This document shows, in pieces, positions 35,378 to 44,184 of a DNA stretch of 64,000 nt (within the stretch, counting starts at the first letter, position 1; each line of letters opens with the position of its first letter). The notes under the pieces were generated by a model. It was not told where the DNA came from and ran no database searches. It was given only the letters and a program-made list of their open reading frames with translations. The position numbers and the translations under genes are program-made. The stretch is from Methyloversatilis sp. (GTDB lineage: Bacteria; Pseudomonadota; Gammaproteobacteria; Burkholderiales; Rhodocyclaceae), in contig NZ_JAUYNV010000019.1 of NCBI RefSeq assembly GCF_030698125.1, forward strand, positions 1 through 64,000. The letters run 5' to 3'.

Positions 35378-36208
35378 ATGGCAGACGGTGCAGGTGAAGG
35401 GCAGTCGGGCGACAGCTCCTGGTGGCAGGACCTGACGCCGCAGCGTATTGCGCAGTGCGCCGCGCGCGGTGGCGTGGCGCTGCTGCCGCTGGCGGCGATC
35501 GAACAGCATGGCGAACACCTGCCGCTGAGCACCGATCTCGATATCGCGAACGGACTGGTCGCGGCGGCCCTGCCGCGTGTGCGCGCCGATGTGCCGGTGT
35601 GCGTGCTGCCGCCGCTGGCCGTCGGGCTCAGTCTGGAACACACCGGTTTCGCCGGCACCCTGAGCCTGAGCCCGGAAACCGCGCTGGCCGCGCTGGGCGA
35701 AATGGGCGACAGCGTGGCGCGCGCCGGCTTCCGGCGGCTGGTGCTGTTCAACAGCCATGGCGGCAACAAGTCCCTGGTCGATCTGGCCGCGCTGAAGCTG
35801 CGTGCCGCACACGGCATGCTGGTGGTGCGCGCCAATTACTTCCGCTTCGCACTGCCGCCCGGTGTGCTCGATGCGGACGAACTTCGTCACGGCCTGCACG
35901 GCGGCGCGCTGGAAACGTCGATGATGCTGCATCTGGCGCCACACGCGGTGCGCCGCGAGGCGCTCGGTGACTTCCGCAGTCTGGGGGCAAACATGGCGGC
36001 CGACGGCTGCCTGCTCGGTCCGGAAGGTGAAGCGGGCTTCGGCTGGATGGCGCAGGACCTGCACGGCTCGGGTGCCACCGGCAACGCGCTGAACGCCACC
36101 GCCGCACTGGGCGCGCGGCTGGTCGATCACTTCGCCGCCCGGCTGGCACAGCTGATCGACGAGGCGTACGACTTCGATCTGGCGCAGCTCAAGCCGGCGC
36201 CGCGCTGA
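35378..36208 (+). CDS. Creatininase-family amidohydrolase (ArfB/MftE-like)
   Basis: A 276-residue metal-dependent amidohydrolase. All family signatures are present: AAIEQHGEHLPLSTDLD (metal Glu, His, Asp), LEHTGFAGTLSLS, FNSHGGNKS and HGGALETSMMLHLAP (metal Glu). The family includes creatininase, archaeal ArfB, which deformylates a GTP-derived pyrimidine in riboflavin/F420 synthesis, and MftE, a mycofactocin peptidase. With GTP cyclohydrolase II and a RibD-type reductase next door, an ArfB-like role on a GTP-derived pyrimidine is the tempting inference, but it is not proven. It ends 16 bases from the convergent ribA-like gene. Confidence 0.87.
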   Translation: MADGAGEGQSGDSSWWQDLTPQRIAQCAARGGVALLPLAAIEQHGEHLPLSTDLDIANGLVAAALPRVRADVPVCVLPPLAVGLSLEHTGFAGTLSLSPETALAALGEMGDSVARAGFRRLVLFNSHGGNKSLVDLAALKLRAAHGMLVVRANYFRFALPPGVLDADELRHGLHGGALETSMMLHLAPHAVRREALGDFRSLGANMAADGCLLGPEGEAGFGWMAQDLHGSGATGNALNATAALGARLVDHFAARLAQLIDEAYDFDLAQLKPAPR

Positions 36209-36224
36209 GCCGCCGACCACGTAC

Positions 36225-37349
36225 TCAGGCACGGCCGGCGCCGTCGGCCAGCGTTCGCACGCCGAGCAACTCGCCCAGACTGTGCCCCTGACGGCGCGCC
36301 TTGGTTTCCAGGTAGCGCTTGTTCTGCGACGTGAGGTCGCCGTAGATCGCCTGCCGCGCCACCACATTGATGCCGGCATGGCGCAGTGCGTCGATCTTGC
36401 CCGGATTGTTGGTCAGCAGCAGCACGCGCGATACGCCCAGCTGGTCGAGGATCTGGTGCGCGATGCGGAAATCGCGTTCGTCGTCGCCGAAGCCGATGAC
36501 CTGGTCGGCATCGATCGTGTCGAGGCCGTCGTCCTGCAGCGCGTAGGCGCGCAGCTTGTTCGCCAGGCCGATGCCACGCCCTTCCTGCGACAGGTAGAGC
36601 AGCACGCCGCCGCCCTGCGCATTGATCGCCGCCACGCCGCGGCGCAGCTGTTCGCCGCAGTCGCAGCGCAGGCTGCCGAACAGGTCGCCGGTCAGGCAGG
36701 ACGAATGCAGCCGCACCGGCACCGGCTCGGCCCAGTCGTCCGGATCGCCGATGACGATGGCGACGTGCTCGCGCAGGCCGTCGGCTTCGCGGAACAGCAC
36801 GAAGCGGGCTTCGTCGGCGTCGGCCAGCGGTATGCGTGCTTCGCTGATGCGCGTCAGCACGCCGTGGCCGCCGTCGCACAGTGCCAGCACGTCGGCCGTA
36901 CCGACCGACAGCAGATGGCCGCTGGCGATTTCGGCGGCGACCAGCGCGGCGCGTGCCGGCAGCACCGGAAAGGCGACGGCCGCCGGCAGCAGTTGTGCGC
37001 GTCCGAGCAGGCGCAGCGCAGCCGCGGCAGCCGTGCTGGCAGGCGCGCGCAGCAGGCCGTCCGGCAGCCGGACGTCGCGCGCACTGGCCAGCCGGCGCAG
37101 CTGCGCACTGTCGGTCAGGCCGGTCGGCGTCAGCGACTGCGCCTCATCGCTGATAGGGTGGCCGAGTGCCGCCAGGCGATGGCGCGACAGCACCAGTTGC
37201 GGCACGCTGCCGGTCAGCAGCTGTGCATCGGTCAGCGCATCGTCGGTCAGTGCTTCGACCGGCAGGATCAGGGTGTCGCTGCCGACGTCGGCCAGCAGCA
37301 CCGGGACGCCGCGTCGCAGGTCAAACAGGGCTCGTTCGGCTTGGCGCAT
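36225..37349 (-). CDS. GTP cyclohydrolase II with N-terminal extra domain
   Basis: A 374-residue protein. Residues ~185-355 are GTP cyclohydrolase II: zinc ligands in HSSCLTGDLFGSLRCDCGEQL, the YLSQEGRGIGL loop, ERDFRIAHQIL and LLTNNPGKIDAL. This chemistry opens GTP to a 2,5-diamino-ribosylaminopyrimidinone phosphate, formate and pyrophosphate. The first ~180 residues (AERALFDLRRGVPVLLADVG) are not the RibB synthase but resemble an N-terminal domain of some proteobacterial RibA homologues. In the segment usually reading D/E-A-N it has IDADQVIGF. It probably serves the local pathway rather than housekeeping riboflavin synthesis. It is divergent from the RibD-like gene. Confidence 0.88.
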   Translation of the reverse strand: MRQAERALFDLRRGVPVLLADVGSDTLILPVEALTDDALTDAQLLTGSVPQLVLSRHRLAALGHPISDEAQSLTPTGLTDSAQLRRLASARDVRLPDGLLRAPASTAAAAALRLLGRAQLLPAAVAFPVLPARAALVAAEIASGHLLSVGTADVLALCDGGHGVLTRISEARIPLADADEARFVLFREADGLREHVAIVIGDPDDWAEPVPVRLHSSCLTGDLFGSLRCDCGEQLRRGVAAINAQGGGVLLYLSQEGRGIGLANKLRAYALQDDGLDTIDADQVIGFGDDERDFRIAHQILDQLGVSRVLLLTNNPGKIDALRHAGINVVARQAIYGDLTSQNKRYLETKARRQGHSLGELLGVRTLADGAGRA

Positions 37350-37452
37350 GTCGTTTTTCCGAATTGATGTTGGATTCGATATTGATGTTGTCTGAAGATG
37401 CCCGTTGCCCGTCCGTTGTCGTGTCGCGGCAGTCACCCCGTGAAGGAATCCA

Positions 37453-38313
37453 GTGCGGATGTCGCTGACCGAAGTCGCCGAAGATGAAGCGTGGGCCCTC
37501 GTCCTTCAGGCCCGTTGCGTCGATTGGTCCGCAATCGGGCTGACAAGTTTCCGTCATGAGCACGTCACGCTCGACGTGACACCGGGCGGCGCGTGGGCCA
37601 GCACCCCTCCGGCCAGCCCTGCAGCCGCCGCACTGTTCGACATCTTTCTGCCGCTGCTGGCGCGTTGCGCGCCGCTCGCCATCGCGCAGATCGGCCAGAG
37701 CCTGGACGGACGCATCGCCACCGAAAGCGGTCATTCGCACTATATAAATGGCGACGAGGCGCGTCGTCACCTGCACAGGGTGCGTGCCGTGGTCGATGCG
37801 GTCGTGGTGGGCGTCGGTACGGCGGATGCCGATCAGCCGCAGCTGACCGTACGCCATGTCGCCGGGCCGCATCCGGTGCGCGTGGTGCTCGATCCGCGCG
37901 GGCGCGCACGGCGCAGCGGACCGCTGTTCGAACAGGCGGATGCGCCGACGCTGCATGTGGTCGCATCGGGTCAGGGCACCGTCGCAACGCCGGCTCACGT
38001 CGAATGCATTGAGCTGACCGCGGATGCAGACGGATTCGCGCCGCAGTCAGTGCTCGCGCTGCTCGCGTCGCGCGGCCTCAAGCGGGTGCTGATCGAAGGG
38101 GGCGGGGTGACCGTGTCGCGCTTCCTGCACGCCGGCGCACTCGACCGGCTGCACGTCATGGTCGCGCCCCTGCTGATCGGCTCCGGCCGACCGGGTCTGA
38201 CCTTGCCGCCGATCGGTACGCTCGACGAGGCGCTGCGGCCGCGCTGTCGCAGTTATGCCTGCGGCAGCGACACGCTGTTCGATCTGGAACTGGACGCGAC
38301 GCGGGCGCGCTGA
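37453..38313 (+). CDS. RibD C-terminal-type reductase without deaminase domain
   Basis: A 286-residue protein. From residue ~70 it is a RibD_C/dihydrofolate-reductase-like fold: AQIGQSLDGRIA, HYINGDEARRHLHRVR, VVVGVGTADADQPQLTVR, VLIEGGGVTVSRFL and HVMVAPLLIGSG. In riboflavin synthesis this domain uses NADPH to reduce the ribosyl side chain to ribityl. The HAE/PCxxC zinc deaminase motifs of bifunctional RibD are absent; the first ~65 residues are of unknown type. AAGGA lies 5 bases before the GTG and 11 before an ATG at 37459. Its 3' end overlaps the convergent membrane-protein gene by 61 bases. Confidence 0.87.
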   Translation: MRMSLTEVAEDEAWALVLQARCVDWSAIGLTSFRHEHVTLDVTPGGAWASTPPASPAAAALFDIFLPLLARCAPLAIAQIGQSLDGRIATESGHSHYINGDEARRHLHRVRAVVDAVVVGVGTADADQPQLTVRHVAGPHPVRVVLDPRGRARRSGPLFEQADAPTLHVVASGQGTVATPAHVECIELTADADGFAPQSVLALLASRGLKRVLIEGGGVTVSRFLHAGALDRLHVMVAPLLIGSGRPGLTLPPIGTLDEALRPRCRSYACGSDTLFDLELDATRAR

Positions 38314-39194
38314 CGCAGCAGCACCAGCGCGCCGGGCAGGCTGGACAGCAGCACCACCAGACCGTACGTCACGGAAATCGCCACGCCCTGCGCCGGGTCC
38401 AGCCCGGCAGCCGCCCAGATCACGGCGGCTGCGCCTTCGCGCACGCCCCAGCCGGCGACCGACAGCGGGATCGCCATCGCGAACAGCACCCAGGGCACCA
38501 GCGGCCACAGTTCGGCCGTCGGCAGCGTCACGCCGATCAGGCGCGCACAGCATATATATACGGTGATGTAGCTCAGCACGACGCCCGCCGACGCCGCGAG
38601 CTGCACCGGCCACACGTCGCGCGCCAGCAGGCTGCGCCCGAGCACGGCAGCGATGTGCCCGGACAGCTGACCACGGCGGCGAAGCACAGCAACACCCACG
38701 GCACCGGCAATCAGCGCGGCGATGATCCAGCCGGCCATGCCGTCGACCGCGCGCACGAGTGCGGACTGCAGCGGCACCGATGCGGCCAGTGCCGCCAGCG
38801 CGCACAGCAGCAGCACGAACTGGCCGGATGCGCGCTCGATCACGACGGCCTGCCAGGCGGCGTGCCCGGCATCCAGGTTCCGCGCATGTCGCCAGGCACG
38901 CGCCGCATCGCCGGCCACGCCACCCGGCAACACCTGGTTCAGAAAGGTGGCCAGGTAGTACTCGGCGTACGCCTGCCGCCTGCCGAGTGGGGCGCCCAGC
39001 CGCGCGGCGGTGTAGCGCCAGCGCCAGGCCGAAAGCGCCACCTGCGGCACGCTCAGCAGCACGGCAGCGATCAGCCAGCCGGGCGATGCGCCGCTGATGG
39101 CCGCGCCGATCGCCGCACTGTCCAGCGTGACGGCGAGGCCGATCAGCAACGCGGCACCGATCGCATAGCGCCAGATGGCGCCGCCTGTCCTCAT
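38253..39194 (-). CDS. Lysylphosphatidylglycerol synthase TM-domain/AglD-like membrane protein (UPF0104)
   Basis: A 313-residue polytopic membrane protein with about eight helices (AIGAALLIGLAVTL, WLIAAVLLSVPQVALSAW, FVLLLCALAALAASV, MAGWIIAALIAGAVGVAVL and others) and the family core YLATFLNQVLPGGVAGDAARAWR plus IPLSVAGWGVREGAA. The family is the flippase half of MprF and includes AglD-like proteins, often with glycosyltransferases, so it may move a lipid-linked product across the membrane. It is last in a five-gene minus-strand operon and starts in a 4-base overlap with the methyltransferase. Confidence 0.88.
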   Translation of the reverse strand: MRTGGAIWRYAIGAALLIGLAVTLDSAAIGAAISGASPGWLIAAVLLSVPQVALSAWRWRYTAARLGAPLGRRQAYAEYYLATFLNQVLPGGVAGDAARAWRHARNLDAGHAAWQAVVIERASGQFVLLLCALAALAASVPLQSALVRAVDGMAGWIIAALIAGAVGVAVLRRRGQLSGHIAAVLGRSLLARDVWPVQLAASAGVVLSYITVYICCARLIGVTLPTAELWPLVPWVLFAMAIPLSVAGWGVREGAAAVIWAAAGLDPAQGVAISVTYGLVVLLSSLPGALVLLRQRARVASSSRSNSVSLPQA

Positions 39195-40120
39195 ATTTCT
39201 ACGCCGGGTTCGGCGTACAGATCGAAGTGCCCGACTTCGATCCGGGTCGATTCGAGAGCCAGCGCCAGCTGCCGGCGTGCGTGCCACGCATCGATGCGCG
39301 CAGCCGCATGCGGGCACTGTTCGGCGGCCGCCGTGCGCCAGCCGTCGAGCAGGGCGGCGGCCAGCGCGCGCTGGCCGGCGTCGGCGGCATGCAGCCGCCA
39401 CGGGCTGTCGGCCAGCGTGACGCGAAACCCCTGCGCTTCCAGCAGGGTGGCCAGCCGCGGCGCTGCGCGGGCGCCGAGTGCGGGGCCGGCATTTCTGCCC
39501 ACGCCGTCGCTCGCTGCGCTTCCCGCTCCGGGGCCCTTGTTTCGTTGCTGATGTGCATTGAAGGCGGTCCGCACGAAGGCGTCATCGGGATCGGCCACCT
39601 CGCCATCGTCGATCGCCCAGTGACCATCGACGCTGAGCGTGATCAGCACCGCGCAGCCGGCATCGGCACAGGCGTCGGCGAAGCGGATCAGCCAGCCCTC
39701 GTCGACCAGATCGATCAACGCCGAAGCGCTGACCAGATCGATGCCGGCAAAGTCGTCTTCGGCCAGCGTGTTCAGCGCGCGCAGCAGGATGTCGACGCCG
39801 ACCGGCCGGCCGTCGCTGTCGTACAGCGCACCGCAGCTGCCTTGCGCCAGCGCGAGCAGCGCCGGGTCGTGATCGACCAGCTGCCAGTGCTGCGGCCCGG
39901 GCAGGCGGGGTGCGAGGTAGTGCGGATTGGCGCCGCTGCCGCTGCCCAGATCGATCAGTCGCAGCGGCCGGCCGGCTCGCGCGCACAGCCAGTCGTGCGC
40001 CAGCCGGTTCAGCGGGTCGGCGCGGGCGGCGGTGTCGGCCGGGCGGCGCAGGGCGAGCCAGCCGGCGTCGAAGACCGTGTCCGGGTGCGGTGCGTCGAGG
40101 CGCCGGGGCGGGACGCTCAT
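39191..40120 (-). CDS. Class I SAM-dependent methyltransferase
   Basis: A 309-residue methyltransferase with motif I LRLIDLGSGSGANPHYLA near residue 53, the acidic end of strand 2 QLVDHDPALLALAQ, and a post-II segment GIDLVSASALIDLV. It has a long C-terminal helical part. The acceptor is unknown. It sits between the GT4 gene (ATGA overlap upstream) and the flippase-like gene (ATGA overlap downstream), so it probably modifies the same product. Confidence 0.85.
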   Translation of the reverse strand: MSVPPRRLDAPHPDTVFDAGWLALRRPADTAARADPLNRLAHDWLCARAGRPLRLIDLGSGSGANPHYLAPRLPGPQHWQLVDHDPALLALAQGSCGALYDSDGRPVGVDILLRALNTLAEDDFAGIDLVSASALIDLVDEGWLIRFADACADAGCAVLITLSVDGHWAIDDGEVADPDDAFVRTAFNAHQQRNKGPGAGSAASDGVGRNAGPALGARAAPRLATLLEAQGFRVTLADSPWRLHAADAGQRALAAALLDGWRTAAAEQCPHAAARIDAWHARRQLALALESTRIEVGHFDLYAEPGVEI

Positions 40121-41178
40121 GCGGCGTGGTCCTTCACCGCAAGCAGGTTCCGCAGCGCGGCGGCGAAGGCGTCGCCGGCGGCAGTCCAGTCCGGCAGGTC
40201 GGCGCGCAGGGCGCGTGCGCCTGCGCGCAGCGCGTGGCGGGCGGAGGCGTCGCCGATCAGGTGGTGCAGCACCGCCGCCAGCGTTGCCGGGTCGCCGGGC
40301 GGCACGGCGACACCGCTGCCCGGCGGCAAGGTGTCGGCGAGCGCGCCGCCGGTCGTCGTGAGAACCGGCAGACCATGCGCCAGCGCTTCGATGATCACCA
40401 TGCCATAGCCTTCGTAGTGCGACGGCAGCACGAACAGGTCGGCCGCCCGCCAGGCGGCGGCCAGTGCGGCGTCGCTGCATTCGCCGTGCAGGCGGATGCG
40501 CGCGTCGAGGCCGGCGGCGGAAATCTGCGCGGCCACCTGCGCTGCATGGCCCGGCGTACGCGTGGTCGAGCCGATGCAGTCGCAGGTCCAGTCGAGGTCG
40601 GCGACCGATGCCAGCGCCGCCACCAGTACATCGTGGCCCTTGCGCGGCGTGATCGTGGCGACGCACAGCAGGCGCGGCGGTTGCTGGTCGGCAGCGGCGA
40701 GTGGCGCGGCATCGACGCCCGGCTCGACGACGGCGAGCGGTCTGCCGCCGACGCCGTAGTGAGCCAGCCGGCGCGCGGTGAACCGGCTGCTGGTGACGAT
40801 GCCGGCCATGTGCGAAAGCGCCATGCATTCGCTGCGCAGCAGGGCACGGCGCCGGTCGGCGTCGAGACCGGTCTCGTCGGCCAGCGGATGGTGGATCAAT
40901 GCGATCAGGCGCAGCCGCCCGGCGTGCGCGGCCGCGACGTCGGGCAGGCCGCCCAGTGCCAGACCATCGATCACCACGGTGCTGTCGTCGGCCAGCGCGG
41001 CCAGCGTGCATTGCAATGCACGGCGCGCCGTGTCGTCGGCGTCGGGGAAGCGGCCGGGCAGGCCGGTCACCTCGACTGTCCAGCCGCGCGCACGCAGCGC
41101 GGCCACGATGCGTGCGTCGTAGCGGTAGCCGCCAGTGTGCTGCGCCGGGTCGCCCGCGACGATGAAATGCAGCGTCAC
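40117..41178 (-). CDS. Glycosyltransferase family 4 protein
   Basis: A 353-residue GT-B retaining glycosyltransferase of the GT4 family. It starts [21 protein letters not shown]; the donor-binding half has [39 protein letters not shown] and the family EX7E segment [20 protein letters not shown]. Donor and acceptor are unknown. It overlaps the PTPS-like gene before it and the methyltransferase gene after it by 4 bases each, showing a tightly coupled operon. Confidence 0.92.
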   Translation of the reverse strand: MTLHFIVAGDPAQHTGGYRYDARIVAALRARGWTVEVTGLPGRFPDADDTARRALQCTLAALADDSTVVIDGLALGGLPDVAAAHAGRLRLIALIHHPLADETGLDADRRRALLRSECMALSHMAGIVTSSRFTARRLAHYGVGGRPLAVVEPGVDAAPLAAADQQPPRLLCVATITPRKGHDVLVAALASVADLDWTCDCIGSTTRTPGHAAQVAAQISAAGLDARIRLHGECSDAALAAAWRAADLFVLPSHYEGYGMVIIEALAHGLPVLTTTGGALADTLPPGSGVAVPPGDPATLAAVLHHLIGDASARHALRAGARALRADLPDWTAAGDAFAAALRNLLAVKDHAA

Positions 41179-41573
41179 AGATCCGCTTCGTAGCCGGCCC
41201 AGGCGACGTGCGATTCGTGCAGCGTCACCTTCAGCCGGTCCAGCCCGCGACCGCTGTCGCCAAGCCGGCCGTCGCGCGTGGCGGCGGCGATGCGGTCGAA
41301 CACCACGCGCGCCATGAATTCGGTGGTGGTGTTCTTGCCGCTGAACGCCGGCTCTTCGTCCAGATTGCGGAAGTTCAGGTCGGCCAGCACGTCATGCAGC
41401 ACGGTGCTGGCGAGACCGATGTCGATCACCAGCCCGTCGGCGTCGAGTTCGGCGCGCTGGAAGCACACGTCTATCAGGTAGGTGGCGCCGTGCATGCGCT
41501 GCGCCGGGCCGAAGATTTCGCCCTGGAAGCTGTGCGCAATCATGATGTGGTCGCGGACGGTGAGGCTGTACAT
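41175..41573 (-). CDS. 6-pyruvoyl-tetrahydropterin synthase/QueD homologue with altered active site
   Basis: A 132-residue PTPS/QueD (T-fold) protein. His14 (MIAHSF) matches the first zinc ligand, but the usual HGH pair is His28-Gly-Ala30 (RMHGATY), so one zinc His is replaced, and the catalytic Cys that normally precedes it is absent (FGPAQRMHG). The later [15 protein letters not shown] and [12 protein letters not shown] (substrate-binding Glu) are kept. It may still bind a pterin or pyrimidine but is unlikely to do the standard reaction. GGTCCTCCCATG-type sequence puts GGACCTCC just before the start. It is second in the operon, 35 bases after the dehydrogenase. Confidence 0.85.
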   Translation of the reverse strand: MYSLTVRDHIMIAHSFQGEIFGPAQRMHGATYLIDVCFQRAELDADGLVIDIGLASTVLHDVLADLNFRNLDEEPAFSGKNTTTEFMARVVFDRIAAATRDGRLGDSGRGLDRLKVTLHESHVAWAGYEADL

Positions 41574-41608
41574 GGGAGGTCCTTGGTAACGGAAACAGGA
41601 ATGAATAC

Positions 41609-42622
41609 TCAGCCGGGCGCGTAGCGGATGCGATGGCACAGCACACCCGCGCCATCCGCGGCCAGCGCGGGCATCAGGTCGGGCAGATCGGCGAAATCGC
41701 TTTCGCCGCTGATCAGGATATCCAGACTGTGGTCGACGAGCAGCGACAGCGCGAGTTCCATGCGCCGCCGATAAGACCAGCGCGGCAGCCGCGCGGGTGG
41801 CAGGTGACCGACCTGGCTGGAACGCAGCGTGAGGCGCTTTGCGTGGAAGGCTTCGCCCAGTGGCAATGCGACCGCCAGCTGACCGAACCAGCTCATTTCG
41901 ATCACGGTGGCTTCGAAGCCGGCCATCGCCAGCGCGCTGCGCAGACCGGCGGCGCTGCCGCTGGCGTGGATGACCAGATCGCATTCCTGTCTGCAGTCGG
42001 CCGCGTCCGGCGCGAGCACGGCGAGGCCGAGCGCAGCGGCCGGCGTGGCGCGGCCCGGGTCGATGTCGATCAGCGAAACCTGTGTGCCCGGAATGCGCGC
42101 ACACAGCCAGGCGACCAGCGTGCCGACCACGCCGGCGCCGATCACCGCGATGCGATCGCCGACCGAAGGTGCGGCGTCCCACACGGCGTTGATCGCGGTT
42201 TCCATGTTGGCGGCCAGTACCGCGCGCGCGGCCGGCAGGCCGTCGGGCAGCGGCACGACCGCGTCGACGGGCACCACGTAACGCTGCTGATGCGGGTGCA
42301 GACAGAACACGTTGCGGCCGCGCAGCGCGGCAGCCTGTTCGCCCAGGCCGTCCTCGACGATGCCGACGCTGATGTAGCCGTATTTCACCGGGCCCGGGAA
42401 CTCGCCCTGCTGGAACGGCGCGCGCATGCGCTGGTATTCGCTTGCCGGCACTTCGCCGCGGAACACGAGGCTTTCGGTGCCGCGGCTGATGCCGCTGTAC
42501 AGCGCACGCACGCGCACCTCACTGGCGCGCAGTGCCGGCAGCGCTTCGGTGCGCAGTTCGCCGATGCCGGGCGCGACGGTCCAGAATGCAGACGTGTGGT
42601 CGATGGACGTGTCAGTAGGCAT
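41609..42622 (-). CDS. Zinc-type alcohol dehydrogenase superfamily protein (BchC-like)
   Basis: A 337-residue MDR-family oxidoreductase. The N-terminal catalytic domain has [18 protein letters not shown], resembling BchC-type dehydrogenases, and the nucleotide-binding domain has [16 protein letters not shown] near residue 155 with an acidic strand-2 end LIDIDPGR, suggesting NAD. Classical Cys/His zinc ligands are not evident. It is the first gene of the minus-strand operon ADH-PTPS-GT4-methyltransferase-flippase and diverges from the CDP-alcohol phosphatidyltransferase gene. Its substrate is unknown. Confidence 0.87.
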   Translation of the reverse strand: MPTDTSIDHTSAFWTVAPGIGELRTEALPALRASEVRVRALYSGISRGTESLVFRGEVPASEYQRMRAPFQQGEFPGPVKYGYISVGIVEDGLGEQAAALRGRNVFCLHPHQQRYVVPVDAVVPLPDGLPAARAVLAANMETAINAVWDAAPSVGDRIAVIGAGVVGTLVAWLCARIPGTQVSLIDIDPGRATPAAALGLAVLAPDAADCRQECDLVIHASGSAAGLRSALAMAGFEATVIEMSWFGQLAVALPLGEAFHAKRLTLRSSQVGHLPPARLPRWSYRRRMELALSLLVDHSLDILISGESDFADLPDLMPALAADGAGVLCHRIRYAPG

Positions 42623-42815
42623 GGTTTTTCGTCGTGAGCGAACGATTCGATGCTTCAGGGTATCGAAACGCGAGTTGAAGTATGCAGGCCGATGGACGTG
42701 CCGCCACACCGGAAGGTTGCACGGCGACCGACATGCAGGCCTCGGGACAGCGTTCAGGGAGATCGGCTTGGCAGCAGGACTGGGGAATGCGCGACCGCTG
42801 GACACCGTGCCGCCG

Positions 42816-43505
42816 ATGTGGGTGGATCTGCTGGCGGGTGGTGCGCTGCTCGCCATCCTGACAGCCGCGCTCACGCACGCGCTCGATCTGCCGCCGCGGG
42901 TCGGTGGTGCTGCACTGTGTGTATACGTGGTGATGGCGGCACTGCTGCTGCGCCACGGGCCGGACAGGCGCCGACCGCTGGGCGCGGCGAACCGGGTGAC
43001 GCTGTTCCGTGCGCTGCTGGTGGCCTTGCTGGCGGGCACGCTGGCGAGCCCGGCCGTGCTCGCGGCGCAGGCGACGCCATTCGCCATGCTGGCGCTGGCC
43101 GCGCTGCTGCTGGACGGGGTCGATGGCTGGGTCGCCCGCCGCTTTGACGCCGCCAGCGATTTCGGCGCGCGTTTCGACATGGAACTCGACGCCTTCCTGA
43201 TCGCAGTGCTGTGTATGGCGCCGGTACTGCTCGGCAAGGTCGGGCCCTGGGTGCTGGCGATCGGCGCGATGCGCTACGCCTTCGTCGCCGCGATGCCGGT
43301 CTGGCGCTGGCTCGATCGCCCGCTGCCGGACAGCCTGCGCCGCAAGACGGTGTGCGTGGTGCAGGTGGCCTGTCTGCTGGTGTGCCTGCTGCCGGCGGTC
43401 GATGCGCGCACCACCGCCGCATTGCTCGGGCTCGCGTTGCTGGCGCTCGCGGCCTCTTTTTTCATCGACATCCGCTGGCTGTACGGTCGGCGGACACGCG
43501 CATGA
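42816..43505 (+). CDS. CDP-alcohol phosphatidyltransferase family protein
   Basis: A 229-residue integral membrane enzyme with about six helices. The complete family signature D-x2-DG-x2-AR-x8-G-x3-D-x3-D is present in residues ~90-120 (DGVDGWVAR, then GARFDMELD). Such enzymes transfer a phosphoalcohol from a CDP-activated donor to an alcohol, making phospholipid head groups or phosphodiester-linked glycolipids. The ATG at 42816 starts just before helix 1; a TTG at 42768 with GGGAG upstream is a serious alternative. It is divergent from the ADH operon and may be cotranscribed with the YceI gene. Confidence 0.85.
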   Translation: MWVDLLAGGALLAILTAALTHALDLPPRVGGAALCVYVVMAALLLRHGPDRRRPLGAANRVTLFRALLVALLAGTLASPAVLAAQATPFAMLALAALLLDGVDGWVARRFDAASDFGARFDMELDAFLIAVLCMAPVLLGKVGPWVLAIGAMRYAFVAAMPVWRWLDRPLPDSLRRKTVCVVQVACLLVCLLPAVDARTTAALLGLALLALAASFFIDIRWLYGRRTRA

Positions 43506-43542
43506 CTTCGTCGGATTTCCGATTGAACCGGGAGGGCTTTCC

Positions 43543-44154
43543 ATGAAAACGATGCATCCGCTACTGCAGCACCTGTATCGCCCGCTGCTTGTCGCGCTGG
43601 CCTGCGGCACATTCGGCACCACTGCACAGGCCGAACCGCGCACCTATGACATCGATCCCGATCACTTTTCGATCGGTTTCGGGGTCGCACATATCGGCTA
43701 CGCCGACATCCTCGGCCTGTTCCTGAAGGGCAAGGGCAGCTTTGTCTATGACGAACAGACCCGCAAACTGAGTTCAGGGCGCGTCGTCGTGTCGGCCGAC
43801 AGCGTGTTCAGCAATCACAAGGCGCGCGACAACCACATTCGCGAGAACGATTTTCTGGACGCCAAGCAGCATCCGGACATCGTGTTCGAAGCCACGGGAT
43901 ACGAAACGACCAGCGCGACAGCCGGCAAGCTGGCCGGCAAGCTCACGCTGCTCGGCCAGACCCGGCCGGTCACGCTGGATGTGACGCTGAACAAGGCGGC
44001 CAGCTACCCGTTCGGCCACAAGAAGCACACGCTGGGCATTTCGGCGCGCACGACGATACGGCGCAGCGAATGGGGCATGACCTATGGCGTGGAAAAGGGG
44101 CTGGTCGGCGATGAAGTGGCGCTGACGTTCGAGCTGGAGGCGATCAGGCAGTAG
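43543..44154 (+). CDS. YceI family periplasmic protein
   Basis: A 203-residue YceI lipocalin-like protein with a signal peptide (LYRPLLVALACGTFGTTAQA), then YDIDPDHFSIGFGVAHIGYADILG, ARDNHIRENDFLDAKQHPDI and LTLLGQTRPVTLDV. YceI proteins bind isoprenoid-type amphiphiles. It follows the CDP-alcohol phosphatidyltransferase by 37 bases, which hints at lipid or isoprenoid carriage linked to that locus. It is distinct from the YceI protein at 5.6 kb. GGGAGG precedes the ATG. Confidence 0.92.
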   Translation: MKTMHPLLQHLYRPLLVALACGTFGTTAQAEPRTYDIDPDHFSIGFGVAHIGYADILGLFLKGKGSFVYDEQTRKLSSGRVVVSADSVFSNHKARDNHIRENDFLDAKQHPDIVFEATGYETTSATAGKLAGKLTLLGQTRPVTLDVTLNKAASYPFGHKKHTLGISARTTIRRSEWGMTYGVEKGLVGDEVALTFELEAIRQ

Positions 44155-44184
44155 CCGGCTCGCCGCTGGCACAGCGGACCTGAA

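Noticed and set aside
36225-38313. FMN riboswitch controlling the rib-like genes
   Set aside because: The 103-base divergent gap lacks the conserved RFN core and is too short for a full element plus promoters.
42426-42815. Longer N-terminus of the CDP-alcohol phosphatidyltransferase
   Set aside because: The upstream in-frame part is antisense to the dehydrogenase start and not protein-like; only a TTG at 42768 is a fair alternative start.
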